A stretch of DNA of 64,000 nucleotides from Leishmania infantum JPCM5 (lineage: Eukaryota; Euglenozoa; Kinetoplastea; Trypanosomatida; Trypanosomatidae): positions 282,404-346,403 of the forward strand of contig NC_009418.2 of assembly GCF_000002875.2 (NCBI RefSeq). Reading direction: 5' to 3'. Each line of letters opens with the position of its first letter. Position 1 is the stretch's first letter. The notes beneath the pieces were generated by a model. It ran no database searches. It was given only the letters and a program-made list of their open reading frames with translations, and was not told the origin of the DNA. Below are positions 41,716 through 51,739 of this stretch, one piece after another. The position numbers and the translations under genes are program-made.

Positions 41716-42102
41716 ATGCGTTCGCTACGCGCGATTATCGAATGCGGCAAGAACCTTGAGCGTGAGTTTTCCTTTTTGTTGACCGTTGCTTCCACTCTGT
41801 ATGACGTGTGTTCCACGACGACGCGCCCTAAACAACCAATGCACACAAATCGCATTTCTGCAAGTAGAGTGAAGCTTGCACGCACTCACCCTCACTTACT
41901 TTTTCTTGTGCACAGCAAGGCATCGGCGGTGCGCATCAAGAATCACTATCGGCCAACCGAGAGGAAGGGAGAAGCTATCAGCTCCAAGCAGGTGGGCGCA
42001 TTCCTGTTCCCACCCTCCTCTCTCCTTTTCGTCTGCTTTCTCACTTCTGTTTACATACTCCGAAGGGCCACAAGGAACACTGCTGCCTTCGGCTCACGCT
42101 GA
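41716..42102 (+). CDS. Candidate small protein, unrecognised
   Basis: An ATG-initiated frame of 128 residues directly downstream of a strong pyrimidine tract. It has a basic middle (KASAVRIKNHYRPTERKG) and a hydrophobic C-terminal segment (FPPSSLLFVCFLTSVYIL). No family is recognised, and part of the frame reads low-complexity T/C-rich DNA. It may be a real small gene or simply 5'-region sequence of the phosphatase. Confidence 0.22.
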   Translation: MRSLRAIIECGKNLEREFSFLLTVASTLYDVCSTTTRPKQPMHTNRISASRVKLARTHPHLLFLVHSKASAVRIKNHYRPTERKGEAISSKQVGAFLFPPSSLLFVCFLTSVYILRRATRNTAAFGSR

Positions 42103-42140
42103 GGTGCAAACAAGCTGGACTCCCTGAAAGTTCCAGCAGA

Positions 42141-42170
42141 TATACATATATATATATATATATATATTAT
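42141..42170. repeat. (TA)n microsatellite
   Basis: About 14 TA dinucleotides with one interruption, 160 bases upstream of the PP2C gene. Confidence 0.9.
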
Positions 42171-42303
42171 GATGTATATCCCATTGAGGCTTAGGAGAAA
42201 ATTATATGCAAAACACAATAAGCAGTTGTAAGAGGAGAGACAGTAGCTGCGTTGTCTTCCTTCGTCCTGTGTGCTTCTTACTCATTTGATTTCCTGTCGA
42301 AAT

Positions 42304-42305
42304 AG
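42304..42305 (+). promoter_or_regulatory. Predicted spliced-leader acceptor AG for the PP2C gene
   Basis: AG at the end of a roughly 40-base T/C-rich stretch (from about 42255). It is 24 bases before the ATG at 42330. Confidence 0.5.
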
Positions 42306-42329
42306 GCGCTCTCTCCAGAGGCGAAACAC

Positions 42330-43172
42330 ATGATTTCGAGTACGCGCACGTGGAGGTGCGCATCGAAAGTGGCTCTCCGCTTCGGCCATCGCGGCGCCTG
42401 TGCTATTCCGCATCCAAAGAAGGCGTACCGTGGCGGAGAGGATGCCTACGCGTTTCATCCTTACTGCATCGGTGTGGCTGACGGCGTTGGCGGATACGCG
42501 TCTCATGGCATCGAGCCTGCCATCTATACACGCAATGTGATGCGTTTCGCGCTGGAGTATGTAGAGAGAGAAGCCAGTCGCTCAAAACGAGCTACCGCCC
42601 TCGCGGCTCTCAACTACGGGTACAAGAAGGCAAATGATGCGAGGCAGCCTGGCGGCTGTCCTGTCGCTCTGGCGACAATTGTAGACAACACACATGCGTC
42701 ATTACTGAACTTAGGTGATTGCGGACTGGTGATTGTGCGGCAGGGCAAGCTTCTGTATCGTACAGAGATTCAGCAGCACTCCTTCAACTGCCCCTACCAG
42801 CTCCCTGAGGATCCGCCTAGCGCTGGCGAGCAGGCCAAGATTGAAGTGCGCGCCGGCGACGTCTTCCTTTGCATGAGCGACGGTGTGCTGGACAACGTTG
42901 AGCTGGACCGCCTCCTTGAACATCTCGGCGAGGTGCCAGCGACGGGGTGCCGCAATGTAGCTGAAGCTATCGGCCAGGAGGCTTTTCGAAACGGACAAGA
43001 CCGCCGCTATTTTTCACCTTTTGCGCGGCACGCAGAGGAAGCTGGGTACCGCTACACCGGCGGAAAGCTTGACGACATTACGGCACTGGTGGCTCAAGTG
43101 ACCGCTGACAGCGAGGAGGGAACTGCAAACTGCCCTCCCTTGATCACGATGCTGTTGAACTTGGACAAGTGA
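42330..43172 (+). CDS. PP2C (PPM) family protein phosphatase, PTC7-like
   Basis: A 280-residue protein covering a compact PPM domain. Metal-binding motif ADGVGGYASHGIEP is near residues 50-63, LLNLGDCGLVIVRQGKLLYRT near 128-148, VFLCMSDGVLDNVELDRLL near 173-191 and DDITALVAQV near 250. The aspartates expected to hold the two Mn/Mg ions are present. The short length and the HSFNCPYQLPEDPP segment match the PTC7 / PPTC7 branch, whose members are mitochondrial phosphatases of Ser/Thr residues. The N-terminus (MISSTRTWRCASKVALRFGHRG) is basic and could be a short presequence. Start chosen at the first ATG after a strong splice acceptor. Confidence 0.92.
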   Translation: MISSTRTWRCASKVALRFGHRGACAIPHPKKAYRGGEDAYAFHPYCIGVADGVGGYASHGIEPAIYTRNVMRFALEYVEREASRSKRATALAALNYGYKKANDARQPGGCPVALATIVDNTHASLLNLGDCGLVIVRQGKLLYRTEIQQHSFNCPYQLPEDPPSAGEQAKIEVRAGDVFLCMSDGVLDNVELDRLLEHLGEVPATGCRNVAEAIGQEAFRNGQDRRYFSPFARHAEEAGYRYTGGKLDDITALVAQVTADSEEGTANCPPLITMLLNLDK

Positions 43173-44201
43173 GTAGAGGCATCCCTGAAAAAACGACGGA
43201 TAGTACCACCTAAAGGTAACATCGGCCTCGGGTATGTCTGAAGACGCTTTTATATGTGCTCTCTGTCGCATCGGGCTCTCACAAGGCTTCCTTTTCTGCG
43301 AGCTTTGACACACGTGGCTCTGCTACTGTTGTGCATGCTCTCTTGGGTTTGGGCAGAGGTGCTTGCCCATGTTTTTCAAGATGGGGCGGGTAGGGGGGGG
43401 AGCGAAGCACATTTGGCGCGTTGGTGTGTGGTGCATTCTGGGTGTCTTGATGCTGATGAAAGATGGACCTAAAGACACACACACACACACACACTTTTTG
43501 GAGTGTCGCTGGCTGTGAGGCTGTGCACGCTCGCTTTCTCTCGTGTCTGGGCACCCCCGACTCTTGCACCTCTCCAGCATTGACTGTTGCTTCCTTTTAA
43601 AACTCTGACACTTACATTTGTTTCCGAAAAGGCGACAGCTCCAGCCACGAAGGACATCAACCCCATATAGAGCACAATCTGCTTTTCGTAGTACGAACGA
43701 GGCTGCCGCGCTGACGAGGAGGATGGCATCAACAAGGGCGACAACCACGTGACACGAGTATGTTCGCTGCCGCTGAAACGAACAAAAAAGAGAGCGAGAT
43801 GAGGTGAGTAGTATAGACCCCGAACGTCCCGCTTCTGTTTTCCCTGCTTGCGAGAAATCCACTCGCGCCCAAAGTTAGGTGGGCGCGGATGACGGGGTGC
43901 TGCTTTCCGAACAGGAGCTTTGAGTTTCTGGAGTCGCCCCTCCCTCATGAGCAAACGATTGCATTACTCTTCCACTTCTCTCCTGCACTCTCTCTTGCAC
44001 GGCTTCTCGTCACGCGTGCCACCAAGCAGGTGACACTGCGAAACTTATCCCTGACGGACAGCACATACACACACACGCAAGCAGTGCGAGCACCATATAA
44101 AGTCATCTGCAACGTAAGGCCAGAGGTGTGTTGTGCTTTTTCGGCGTGTGGCTTGCTATTCTCTCTTTCCGTTCGAACCTTTTCAACTTCTCCGCGCGCT
44201 T
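43173..44201. other. Spacer with (CA)n tract
   Basis: About 1 kb with no supported gene. A (CA)n tract lies at 43475-43494. A pyrimidine-rich stretch at 44156-44200 runs right up to the NOC4 start without an AG, so the acceptor is probably further upstream (candidate AGs near 44118-44124). Confidence 0.5.
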
Positions 44202-45608
44202 ATGGAGTCGAAACTGAGCAGCGCCTTGCGCATTTGTGATAAGTGCAGAACGTATGCGGATCTGTGCCGGACATTTGAAGCGAAGGTTTCCCCAATCGTT
44301 GAACAGGCGCTACAGTCACCCCTTGTGAAGGCTCCCCGTGACCACACCACGCCTGATGAGTGTAGTCCGCGCGTGGCGGAGCTGCGCGAGGCCTTGTGCA
44401 CTCGCCTCGGTGTCGACAAGGCTACGCCGGCCGAAGACGATGTGTGGTTTTTGATCTATCGAACCGTCAGCAACTTTGCGGAGCGTCAGCAACGCAAGCG
44501 GTCACGTGATCAAGATGGCACGCCACTATCGACGTTGGTCACGAATTGCTTTGTACTCTTGTGCACCCGCACTTTGCCGCAGCTCGATCATATGAAGCTG
44601 CGGTGGGGCTTTTTGAAAAACGAGCGTGCGAAGTTGGAGTCGAGCGACGCCTACACGCACTCCAACGCCTCAGAGCGGCGCAAGCTGCAACTCAATGCCA
44701 CTAGCGTCCTCTCTGTCTTCTCGGAGAGGGCACACAAGCACTTCTTTACGTTTGTGTGGATGCTGTGCGTGGAGAAGGCTGGTGAGGCTGCCCTTCACGT
44801 TCATCTGCTGCACCGGCTGGGGTCTGTTGTTCTTCCCCACCTCACGAACCCGCTTGTGCTAGCGGACTACCTCACCGGCTGTTTCAGCAGCGGCGGCATC
44901 ATCTCGATCCTTTCGCTGCAAGGGCTGTTTCTACTCATGCTCGATCATGGCCTTGAGTACCCGAATTATTACGAGCAACTCTACAGTCTCTTGACACCCG
45001 ACGTGTTCGCTTCGCGGCACCGGTATGAGCTGTTCCGGCTTCTAGATCTCTCCATGACGTCGCTTCGTGTACCGTCCTACATTGCCGCAAGCGTTATCAA
45101 GCGCGTAGCACAGGTGTCGCTGATGGCACCTGCGCCGACGCTTTACTTCAGTCTTCCCTTTCTTCGCAAGGTGTTGCAGTATCATCCCAACTGCCTAGCT
45201 CTCATTCACCGGAGCAGCCGAGAGGCTGTAATCCCTGACGACATGGCCGACAAAGACGCGGATACCTTCACAGCACAGTCTGCCAAGGCGCAAGCGATGC
45301 GCGACACCGCAGCTCTTTTCGACGGCCGTGATCCCTTCGACGACCGCGCAAAGCTGCTAGAAACACACGCGCTGAGCTCCACGTTGTGGGAGCTGACCGC
45401 GTTGGAACGGCACTTCATGCCGGTTGTACCGCTCATGGTGTCAGCGTTTTCTAGCACGGCAGAGGACAAGACACCACTGCGCTACGAAAAGAGCTACGGC
45501 CGCCTCTTTACCGCCGAGGTTACGCGCGCTATCGATAGCCATAATCTGCCCACAATCGCCTACGAGGCGCCGTCGGAGGCGGACCCGACCGATCTGCTCT
45601 CCTTCTGA
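44202..45608 (+). CDS. NOC4: NOC4 nucleolar complex protein (CBF/Noc domain)
   Basis: A 468-residue protein from the first ATG; the frame is open slightly upstream only through non-ATG codons. The C-terminal half carries the conserved CBF/Noc block of NOC4/UTP19. It runs from VVLPHLTNPLVLADYLTGCF through GGIISILSLQGLFLLMLDHG and LEYPNYYEQLYSLLTPDVF to RVPSYIAASVIKRVAQVSL. NOC4 with NOP14 takes part in assembly and export of the small ribosomal subunit in the nucleolus. The N-terminal half is helical and poorly conserved, as in other members. It is somewhat shorter than yeast Noc4. Confidence 0.9.
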   Translation: MESKLSSALRICDKCRTYADLCRTFEAKVSPIVEQALQSPLVKAPRDHTTPDECSPRVAELREALCTRLGVDKATPAEDDVWFLIYRTVSNFAERQQRKRSRDQDGTPLSTLVTNCFVLLCTRTLPQLDHMKLRWGFLKNERAKLESSDAYTHSNASERRKLQLNATSVLSVFSERAHKHFFTFVWMLCVEKAGEAALHVHLLHRLGSVVLPHLTNPLVLADYLTGCFSSGGIISILSLQGLFLLMLDHGLEYPNYYEQLYSLLTPDVFASRHRYELFRLLDLSMTSLRVPSYIAASVIKRVAQVSLMAPAPTLYFSLPFLRKVLQYHPNCLALIHRSSREAVIPDDMADKDADTFTAQSAKAQAMRDTAALFDGRDPFDDRAKLLETHALSSTLWELTALERHFMPVVPLMVSAFSSTAEDKTPLRYEKSYGRLFTAEVTRAIDSHNLPTIAYEAPSEADPTDLLSF

Positions 45609-46646
45609 GAGAGAAAGGCGTCCACGGGATGACGAGGTGGTCTTTGCCGCCGCTGGGTCAGGATGGCAGTGCTTCAGGCTTCCCAACTGATTATCTGATG
45701 CTCACTAAGCCATGCACGTATACAAGCAGCGAGAAAGGAATGGCTAGCGCGGAGTTCCCCACAGGCACCCACGGACCCACAGCGATACATTCGAGTAATT
45801 TCTGTATTAAATCCGAAACACGACGGCGTATAACACACAGACGCACAAGGAAACGAAAAAAAACGAAAAATAGAAAGATGCAGTGCTTTGGGGGCGTCTT
45901 TCGTAGTTCCCACTTCTCATTCGCCGGTGTGAGGGAGGTACAAGAACCGTACGTGCATTTTCATCTATGCGCGTCGACGCGTTGCATTGCATGCCGCTGA
46001 TGAATGCTGTTGTCGTTCTTCTGGCCATATGGCCGCTGCAGGTTGCACCACGAGGCTTTGCGTGGACGGGAGAAGAGAGTGCGCGAATGCGAGAGAGGGA
46101 GGATGTAATGGAACGATCACAACTAAGAAGCACATGCATACAAGCTATGGTACTGTCTACTGGCTTTTCCTTCTCTGCCTTTTTCCACTCCTACGCCGCG
46201 CCTTTCGTACTCAATGGCTCACTCGCTTCCCCCCGCTGCTCCATTTGTTTTTCCTTCCCCCTTTCGTTATTGCAGAATGAAGATCTGACCATTGTGTTCG
46301 ATCTAAAGGTGCTCGTGTTTTGTGTGTGTGTGTGTGCAGGTGCGCTCAGCTTCGCACACGCACACAAAGGCTCACGTCTGGTTGTTGATTGCCTCGCTTT
46401 TTCAACTCTTCTGCGAGCGTGTTTATCTTTTTTTTTCTGTGTTTGATGGGGATTTGACACCAAAGCGGAGTTGTGAACACGAAAAGAAGCAAGTAACCTG
46501 ATACAAAAAGGAGCCGCGGCAGGAAAAGTGATACACCGCATACTCCTTTCATCAACGCGTCCCCGCTACTACTTCGCACGCGACTGAGAAAAGAGGATAG
46601 GGGACAGCATCGTCTGCACTTTGTAGAGGCAGCAGCGTGCTTGTAA
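45609..46646. other. Spacer
   Basis: About 1 kb. It contains a short GT run near 46320-46338 and T-rich stretches suited to splicing near 46170-46270 and 46420-46445. No gene is supported. Confidence 0.5.
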
Positions 46647-48173
46647 ATGCTGCGCTTTTCCGCGTGTGCTGCCTTGCGAAGGGTATCGCGCGTTTCTACC
46701 TCAGCAGCTTTTCCCGCCCACCGCCAGCTTGCTCACACCCAAGTGCACTATGGAGCAGCTGCCATGCAGCCGCCGGCGTGGATCGAGCAGCTCCGGCAGG
46801 ACGCCAAAACTACCGAAAAGTCCATCTCATATGACATCAAGGTGTACGATGAGCTCTCCTGGCGTCGAAAGCGTTTCACTTTTGACAAGGAGCTGTGGGA
46901 TCCGATGCGGATGAGCAGCATCCTGCGAAATCGACTTTGCCTGGGCAACGAAGACACCGAGTACACTGTCATTGGGGAGGCGTTCGCTTTTCCAGACCGC
47001 GAGGACTCTCCGATTGTGAACGAGCCGCAGCGCGCCTGCACGCTTCTCTGGGACCACAACAGCCCCACGGAGAAGGTAATGATCCAGCTCTCTGAACACT
47101 TTCCTCCGCTGCTGTGGCACACGGTAAAGCCGACGTTGGGGGCATTGAAGAAGGTCTTCTCCGAGTTCCTTGACGTGGACGCGGAGCATATGAAGAAGTA
47201 TCTTCCGTACTATGAGGAGGTGCAGAACCGTATTGAAACTCAGATGGACGAGAAGCTGATCGGCACCTTGAGTCCATCGCACATGAAGAACAAGTTTATC
47301 GAGGACATGCGCAAGCGCGATCCTCGGTCGGTGGAGCTGGACTACCCGAACGAGCATAGCATCTTCCTCGGCCTCACGCCGCACTTTCGCGTCACGGAAG
47401 ATCAACTCATGAAGAAGAACCCGTTTGTGTTTGGGTGGCCTATGCTGCTCAGCGATGGCAACGAGTACCTGGAGGACACCCCCTTGCGCATGGCCGCGTT
47501 CCGTACAGTTTACTCAAAGTCACTGCTGATGTTTCACACCCGTCTCGACCTTCAGGTGGATCACCGGCAATCGCATTTGCCCGGCGACGACGTGGATGAC
47601 ATTCTTCTGGAGATGCCCATTTTCTGCAGTATCAACTACCCCACAAACACCCGACTGTGTGGTGGACGTCCGCTAGTGCAACGGTTCAATCAGGTGATGG
47701 GGACCTCATACCCACTCGGCATGCCGGTGGATGTGCTCGCCACCTTCGCCCGCGAAAACACCGTCAAGGGGGAGCGAGAGCTGCTGGAGGAGTTGAAGTT
47801 CCTGACGGCGGCGTCGCAGAAAGCACCAGAGCTGGAGCGTGTGTTTCGCGTCTCTGAGGACCAGCTGAGCTCGAACAAGATCATTGGTCAGTTGGCCTAC
47901 ACGATTGTGTACCTTGCTCTGGTGAACTACCCTAAGTTCGCCGAAGACATCTTCAAGGTGTACTGGAAGCACCCAAGCGACCTTGTCCGCGTCGCATGTG
48001 CGAAAGGGGCTCACATTGCGGAGCGGCAAGATCTGGTAGAGCAGCTCATTCAAGCAGAGCCGGAGGGGCGGTGCAAGACTATGCTCACGGCGACGATGCA
48101 TCTCACCACAGACACGCACCCGGCCAAGGCAGCGCATTCTGAGAGGAAGAGAATCGAGAGGAATTTACAATGA
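46647..48173 (+). CDS. Conserved-looking mitochondrial protein of unknown function
   Basis: A complete 508-residue open frame. The first 40 residues (MLRFSACAALRRVSRVSTSA and onward) are Arg/Ser/Ala-rich without acidic residues, a textbook mitochondrial presequence. The rest is dense, ordered-looking sequence with many aromatic and charged residues and little low complexity. The C-terminal third (about 400-490) reads as helical repeats ending in a Lys/Arg-rich tail. No catalytic or binding motif is recognised. Trypanosomatid mitoribosomal or RNA-processing proteins often look like this, but that is only an analogy. Confidence 0.82.
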   Translation: MLRFSACAALRRVSRVSTSAAFPAHRQLAHTQVHYGAAAMQPPAWIEQLRQDAKTTEKSISYDIKVYDELSWRRKRFTFDKELWDPMRMSSILRNRLCLGNEDTEYTVIGEAFAFPDREDSPIVNEPQRACTLLWDHNSPTEKVMIQLSEHFPPLLWHTVKPTLGALKKVFSEFLDVDAEHMKKYLPYYEEVQNRIETQMDEKLIGTLSPSHMKNKFIEDMRKRDPRSVELDYPNEHSIFLGLTPHFRVTEDQLMKKNPFVFGWPMLLSDGNEYLEDTPLRMAAFRTVYSKSLLMFHTRLDLQVDHRQSHLPGDDVDDILLEMPIFCSINYPTNTRLCGGRPLVQRFNQVMGTSYPLGMPVDVLATFARENTVKGERELLEELKFLTAASQKAPELERVFRVSEDQLSSNKIIGQLAYTIVYLALVNYPKFAEDIFKVYWKHPSDLVRVACAKGAHIAERQDLVEQLIQAEPEGRCKTMLTATMHLTTDTHPAKAAHSERKRIERNLQ

Positions 48174-49293
48174 GTGGTCACCTGAATGTAACGCCACTGT
48201 TTTTGAGTGATGCTAATGATGGCGCCTGTTCCTCGCTTCTTTTCTCTGCACGTCTTACAGGGGGCTACTTAATAAACTGCTCGCAAGGACAAGGCATTCA
48301 CAGGGGGTGTCCATCAGCATTCAAGCGATACCGCATTCGCATTGGATGTTTTGCACCCATCATCAAGACCCCCCTCCCCCAAAACAAACGCGAAAGGCGT
48401 AGTATGCCTGGTCGCCCTTCAGCCAACCTCAGCGAGCGGCAAGCTTGTCAAGAGAGACTCCACGGCCTGAAAGATGGGTCTTGGCAGAGAAGCTCCACCG
48501 TCTGTGCATAGCATCTCTCTGACTGCTTAAGTATTCAAGGTCGCTCTTATTCTTCGTTCGGCGACCGTCCTTACATGTCATGTCGCCTCTCATGTACTTG
48601 CTCTTCGGTGTCGCTATCTGACGGTGTTGTCTCCACGCCGCCGCGTTACACGAGCGCCAGTGAGCGTGATGACACCTTCATCCTTTCTTCCGGATCTCTC
48701 TTTTTTTTTCTGCTCTGTCCTCGTCATCTGCGCACACATCTGCACACCTACCCACACCCACACCCACACCCACACACGGTGAAGAGAGACCACCCCGCGG
48801 CACGCCCCTACTCACTGGAGGGGGTTTTCTGCCCATCTCTTGCTTTTTGCACCTGCTCTTCGTCAACGAGGCTTCGCTCCCCCCGCTCGCTTCTAGGCCC
48901 GTCTACGCGAGTATGCAGCGGCCTCTCGGAGTGTTTTGAGAGGGATGGACACCTTGTTAAGACACGCCTACTCCGGCCCCCACTGGTTGTGACTTGCTGT
49001 CGTTCTGCCTCGCCTATCCCTGCTCTATTTCTGTGCTTTCCGCATGCTCTCGCTCAGTTTTCGTTTCTTGTCCTGTCATCGCTTTATTATCAAGACGTTG
49101 AACTGCAACACCATCGTCTCGCTCCCTTGGATTTTCGCCAAGGGCGAGTCTTCTTTTTGTTTCCCTCCCCTCACTTTCTCAATTGTCCCACTCTTTTGGT
49201 TATAAGTCTCCCTTTCGCTGCCCTTGATGACGGGTCACACCTCTCAGGACGTGGTGGTGTCACAGGGCCCAGTACATCCCCTCCCACTCTCTC
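48174..49293. other. Long 3' region upstream of SIDER-like element
   Basis: T/C-rich noncoding sequence, probably the 3' UTR of the mitochondrial-protein gene. A short (CCCACA)n-like stretch lies at about 48748-48777. No gene is supported. Confidence 0.5.
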
Positions 49294-49801
49294 TGTGTGT
49301 GCGTGGAGAAGCCGGGCAGCCCCCCTCCCCTCCTGTGCTTGCGAAATGCCGAGCGGCTTCTGGCGGTGACAGGGTCTGGTGACTGCGACGTGGGGAGGTC
49401 AGAGCGATGCATTGCTACTGATGTCGGCAGTGAGGTCGTGGGCGGCGTTGCGTCGGAGCGACCCGCGCCGCTGAACACGTCGGCGCCATCGACATGATGG
49501 GCGAAGTGCCAGCGTGACTGGAAGGCGTCGCAGCCGGCCCTCACACTGCCCGCTGGTGTGTGTGGCGGGGGGCCTGGGGCACCGCACGAGGGGGTGCGCG
49601 AGGTGGTGGCGTGCGTGATGGGTGCGGCTGTGAGGCGACCTGCGAGGCCGGGGCGGTGCTGAGGTGACTGCGTGTGTGCGCATTGCTGTGAGGCATGCGT
49701 CTCTGGCTGCATTGCACCACGCGGGGTGCGCCTGTGGCAGGGCCGGGGAGGGCTGGAGTGGGGCTTGACTCCTGTTGTATGGCCGGGAGGATGGGCTCAC
49801 G
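49294..49801. mobile_element. SIDER2-like degenerate retroposon, copy 1
   Basis: A 508-bp block matching 58661-59168 with only one difference noted by eye (A at about 49476 versus G). It begins in a GT stretch followed by GGAGAAGCCGGGC and ends in GGATGGGCTCACG. Size, GC-richness, lack of coding capacity and position between genes fit the SIDER2 family, short non-autonomous retroposon relics found in Leishmania 3' UTRs, some of which destabilise mRNA. The family name is from memory; the repeat itself is seen directly. Confidence 0.75.
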
Positions 49802-50329
49802 TCGAGAAAGGAACATAATTCCCGCCAATCAGCTTTGCGGGCGTTCTCCAGAGCCAAAGGAATACGCGTCCACGCACAGACCCAAAGCCTAAACCAAGCG
49901 AAAAAGGCAAAGGCTGAAACAGCGGAAAACGAACGGCCGTACTCTGTTGCCAGAATCACCGTCTTGACTGCTCTTGGGCTTTGTGTTCTCTCTTCCCTGC
50001 TCTTTCTCACGTTGCTACCTCCTCCACCTCCATCGGATCTGCTCTCCACAATACCCATCACTGCTGTTCTCCCCACCCCCGAAAAAAAAGGAAAGGTGGT
50101 GCCTCCCTCCCCTCCTCGAAAAGGAGACAAGCACTGTCCCGACCGCCTCTCCTACCCCACATTCCCCTGCTCACATCACCTTCTCCTCTCCATTTGTTTT
50201 TGTTTCCGCAAAGCGTTCGCCACCCTCCCACCACTGAGTGCCGCTATTCTGGCCCGAGAGCGACACAAAGGGAAGTGGCAAGGGCAGCGGCAGGAATGAC
50301 AGGGAAGGGGAGAAGAGCTGGATGAAGGA
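49802..50329. other. Spacer upstream of the NAD(P)-binding protein gene
   Basis: About 530 bases between the SIDER-like element and the next ATG. Pyrimidine tracts near 49975-50040 and 50130-50210 are candidate splice-acceptor guides. No gene is supported. Confidence 0.5.
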
Positions 50330-51739
50330 ATGAGCCAGCTTGGACGTCCGCACACGCCTTATGATTGGGGCACTGGCGTGCGCGTGCGTGTGCAGCGCGC
50401 CTGCCAGGCGCCGTATTTCAGCGTCTTCCGCGAGGAGAACACGCGCCAAGCAGACACGGTGTACGAGGGACGCTTGGGCCGCGCTGGCGCCGGCGCGTAT
50501 CCAGCTATTCAGGACGACGGGCTGCGCCTCTTGTATTTTCCTTACAGAAATGCAGCGCCTGTGCACTGCATTACGGCGGAGGCCGCAGGCGTAGCAGCCG
50601 AGACGGTGACGCTGGTCGGTGCCACCGGGACGATGGGCAAGTTCGTAGCAGAGCAGTACCTGCGCCGCGGCGTTAGTGTGACAGTGCTGGCACGCGATAT
50701 TGCAAAGGCCAAGTCGCTTTTTTTGCCGATTGCAGATGGCCAGCGTGAGCAAAATCGATTGGCGTCTATGGGGTACAGGCAGCTTAGCGGTACGGCGGAG
50801 AAGCTGGAACTGACGGCGTCTCTCCACTACAGAGACTCTCGGCGGGAGGACCGCCACGTGCTGCGATATGAGTTCCGCAACTCGCGGAGTGTTGGGGGCC
50901 CCAGCGCCGGCAGCGCCAATGCCAGTTGCGACCAGCGTTTCGCCCTGGAGCTCGTCGAGGGCGACGTGGGGTCCACGCAGGACCTCGAGTTTTCGATGCG
51001 GCACGCAAGCGTCGTGTTCTACCTTGCCGCTGCGCTTGAGGAGGCGTCCGGCCCGGCGCTGCGGGCAGATGATCGTCTCAGCTCCTCGGCTGCATGGTGG
51101 AGCCCCGGGTCGTGGTTTGGGAGCGGCCGACGTTTTGGCGGCTTCTTGCACGCCCTCGACGCCTGTCGCCGCGTCGACGCCCACTTCGTCGCCCTGACGC
51201 CACTGTGGGTGCACGGGTCGTGTCTATCGCCGCTTTACTGGTATCGCAGACTCCTGACGTACCCGCGCGGGTACTGCAAGGCTGTGCAGCTGCAGGAGCA
51301 GACGCTGCTTAGTCAGAGCGGTAGCCCAGGTGCGCGCTGCAGTTTGGGGGCTGATGAGCTGGAGGAGCGGCAGCCGGGTGGGGACTGGGGTTGCTGGTGG
51401 CGCAGTCGGTTCTCGGATCTACCGGACGACATTCTGATAAAGTCGCGCAGTCCGGTGCGCTTTTCGCTTTTCCGGCTCTCTGACGTTGTCTTTCCAAGCT
51501 TCAACGAGCGCATTGTCGCTTCCAAGAACAACCGCGTCGACGACGACCTTCACGTCAAGTCCATTCAGCAGGGTGATTTAGACGCGCGACTGCTGGCAAA
51601 CGTCTTGGTGAAATCCATTGGGCTGTGCAACTCCGTTGTGGAGAGCCGCATCGACATTGGTGGACGCTTGCGGGGCGGCGTTGACATGCGGGACGCTAAC
51701 GCTATCTTCGATCTCTTTGAGCAGTTACGAAACGAGTAG
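50330..51739 (+). CDS. Atypical short-chain dehydrogenase / NAD(P)-binding Rossmann protein (NDUFA9-like)
   Basis: A 469-residue protein. Residues about 92-125 form a Rossmann beta-alpha-beta with the glycine motif TLVGATGTMGKF followed by SVTVLARD, typical of atypical SDRs such as NDUFA9, TIC62 and NmrA. An acidic EGDVGS turn and an ASVVFYLAAA strand follow, as in the same fold. The N-terminal 90 residues contain RQADTVYEGRLGRAGAG and could include a targeting signal. Insertions rich in Ser/Gly/Trp (about 245-290 and 345-370) are unusual. No YxxxK catalytic pair is obvious, so a structural or binding role is more likely than a classical dehydrogenase. NDUFA9, the complex I 39-kDa subunit, is one possibility, with moderate uncertainty. 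Confidence 0.75.
   Translation: MSQLGRPHTPYDWGTGVRVRVQRACQAPYFSVFREENTRQADTVYEGRLGRAGAGAYPAIQDDGLRLLYFPYRNAAPVHCITAEAAGVAAETVTLVGATGTMGKFVAEQYLRRGVSVTVLARDIAKAKSLFLPIADGQREQNRLASMGYRQLSGTAEKLELTASLHYRDSRREDRHVLRYEFRNSRSVGGPSAGSANASCDQRFALELVEGDVGSTQDLEFSMRHASVVFYLAAALEEASGPALRADDRLSSSAAWWSPGSWFGSGRRFGGFLHALDACRRVDAHFVALTPLWVHGSCLSPLYWYRRLLTYPRGYCKAVQLQEQTLLSQSGSPGARCSLGADELEERQPGGDWGCWWRSRFSDLPDDILIKSRSPVRFSLFRLSDVVFPSFNERIVASKNNRVDDDLHVKSIQQGDLDARLLANVLVKSIGLCNSVVESRIDIGGRLRGGVDMRDANAIFDLFEQLRNE

Larger units (their letters stand above)
40898..42329. other. Spacer, 1.4 kb, with a candidate small ORF and an AT microsatellite
   Basis: Mostly noncoding. It contains the low-confidence ORF at 41716-42102, a (TA)n tract at 42141-42170, and a pyrimidine-rich stretch ending in AG at 42304-42305, just 24 bases before the PP2C start. 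That AG is a good spliced-leader acceptor candidate. Confidence 0.5.

Noticed and set aside
41761..41993. Possible cis-spliced intron with GTGAGT near 41764 and CACAG near 41917
   Set aside because: Leishmania has very few cis introns, the frame is open throughout and no conserved exon product was recognised.
42141..42170. AT tract as a promoter element
   Set aside because: Pol II transcription in Leishmania does not use gene-proximal TATA-type promoters; it is a microsatellite.
50171..51214. Minus-strand open frame of 347 residues over the NAD(P)-binding gene
   Set aside because: Antisense shadow; the plus-strand frame has a clear Rossmann motif.
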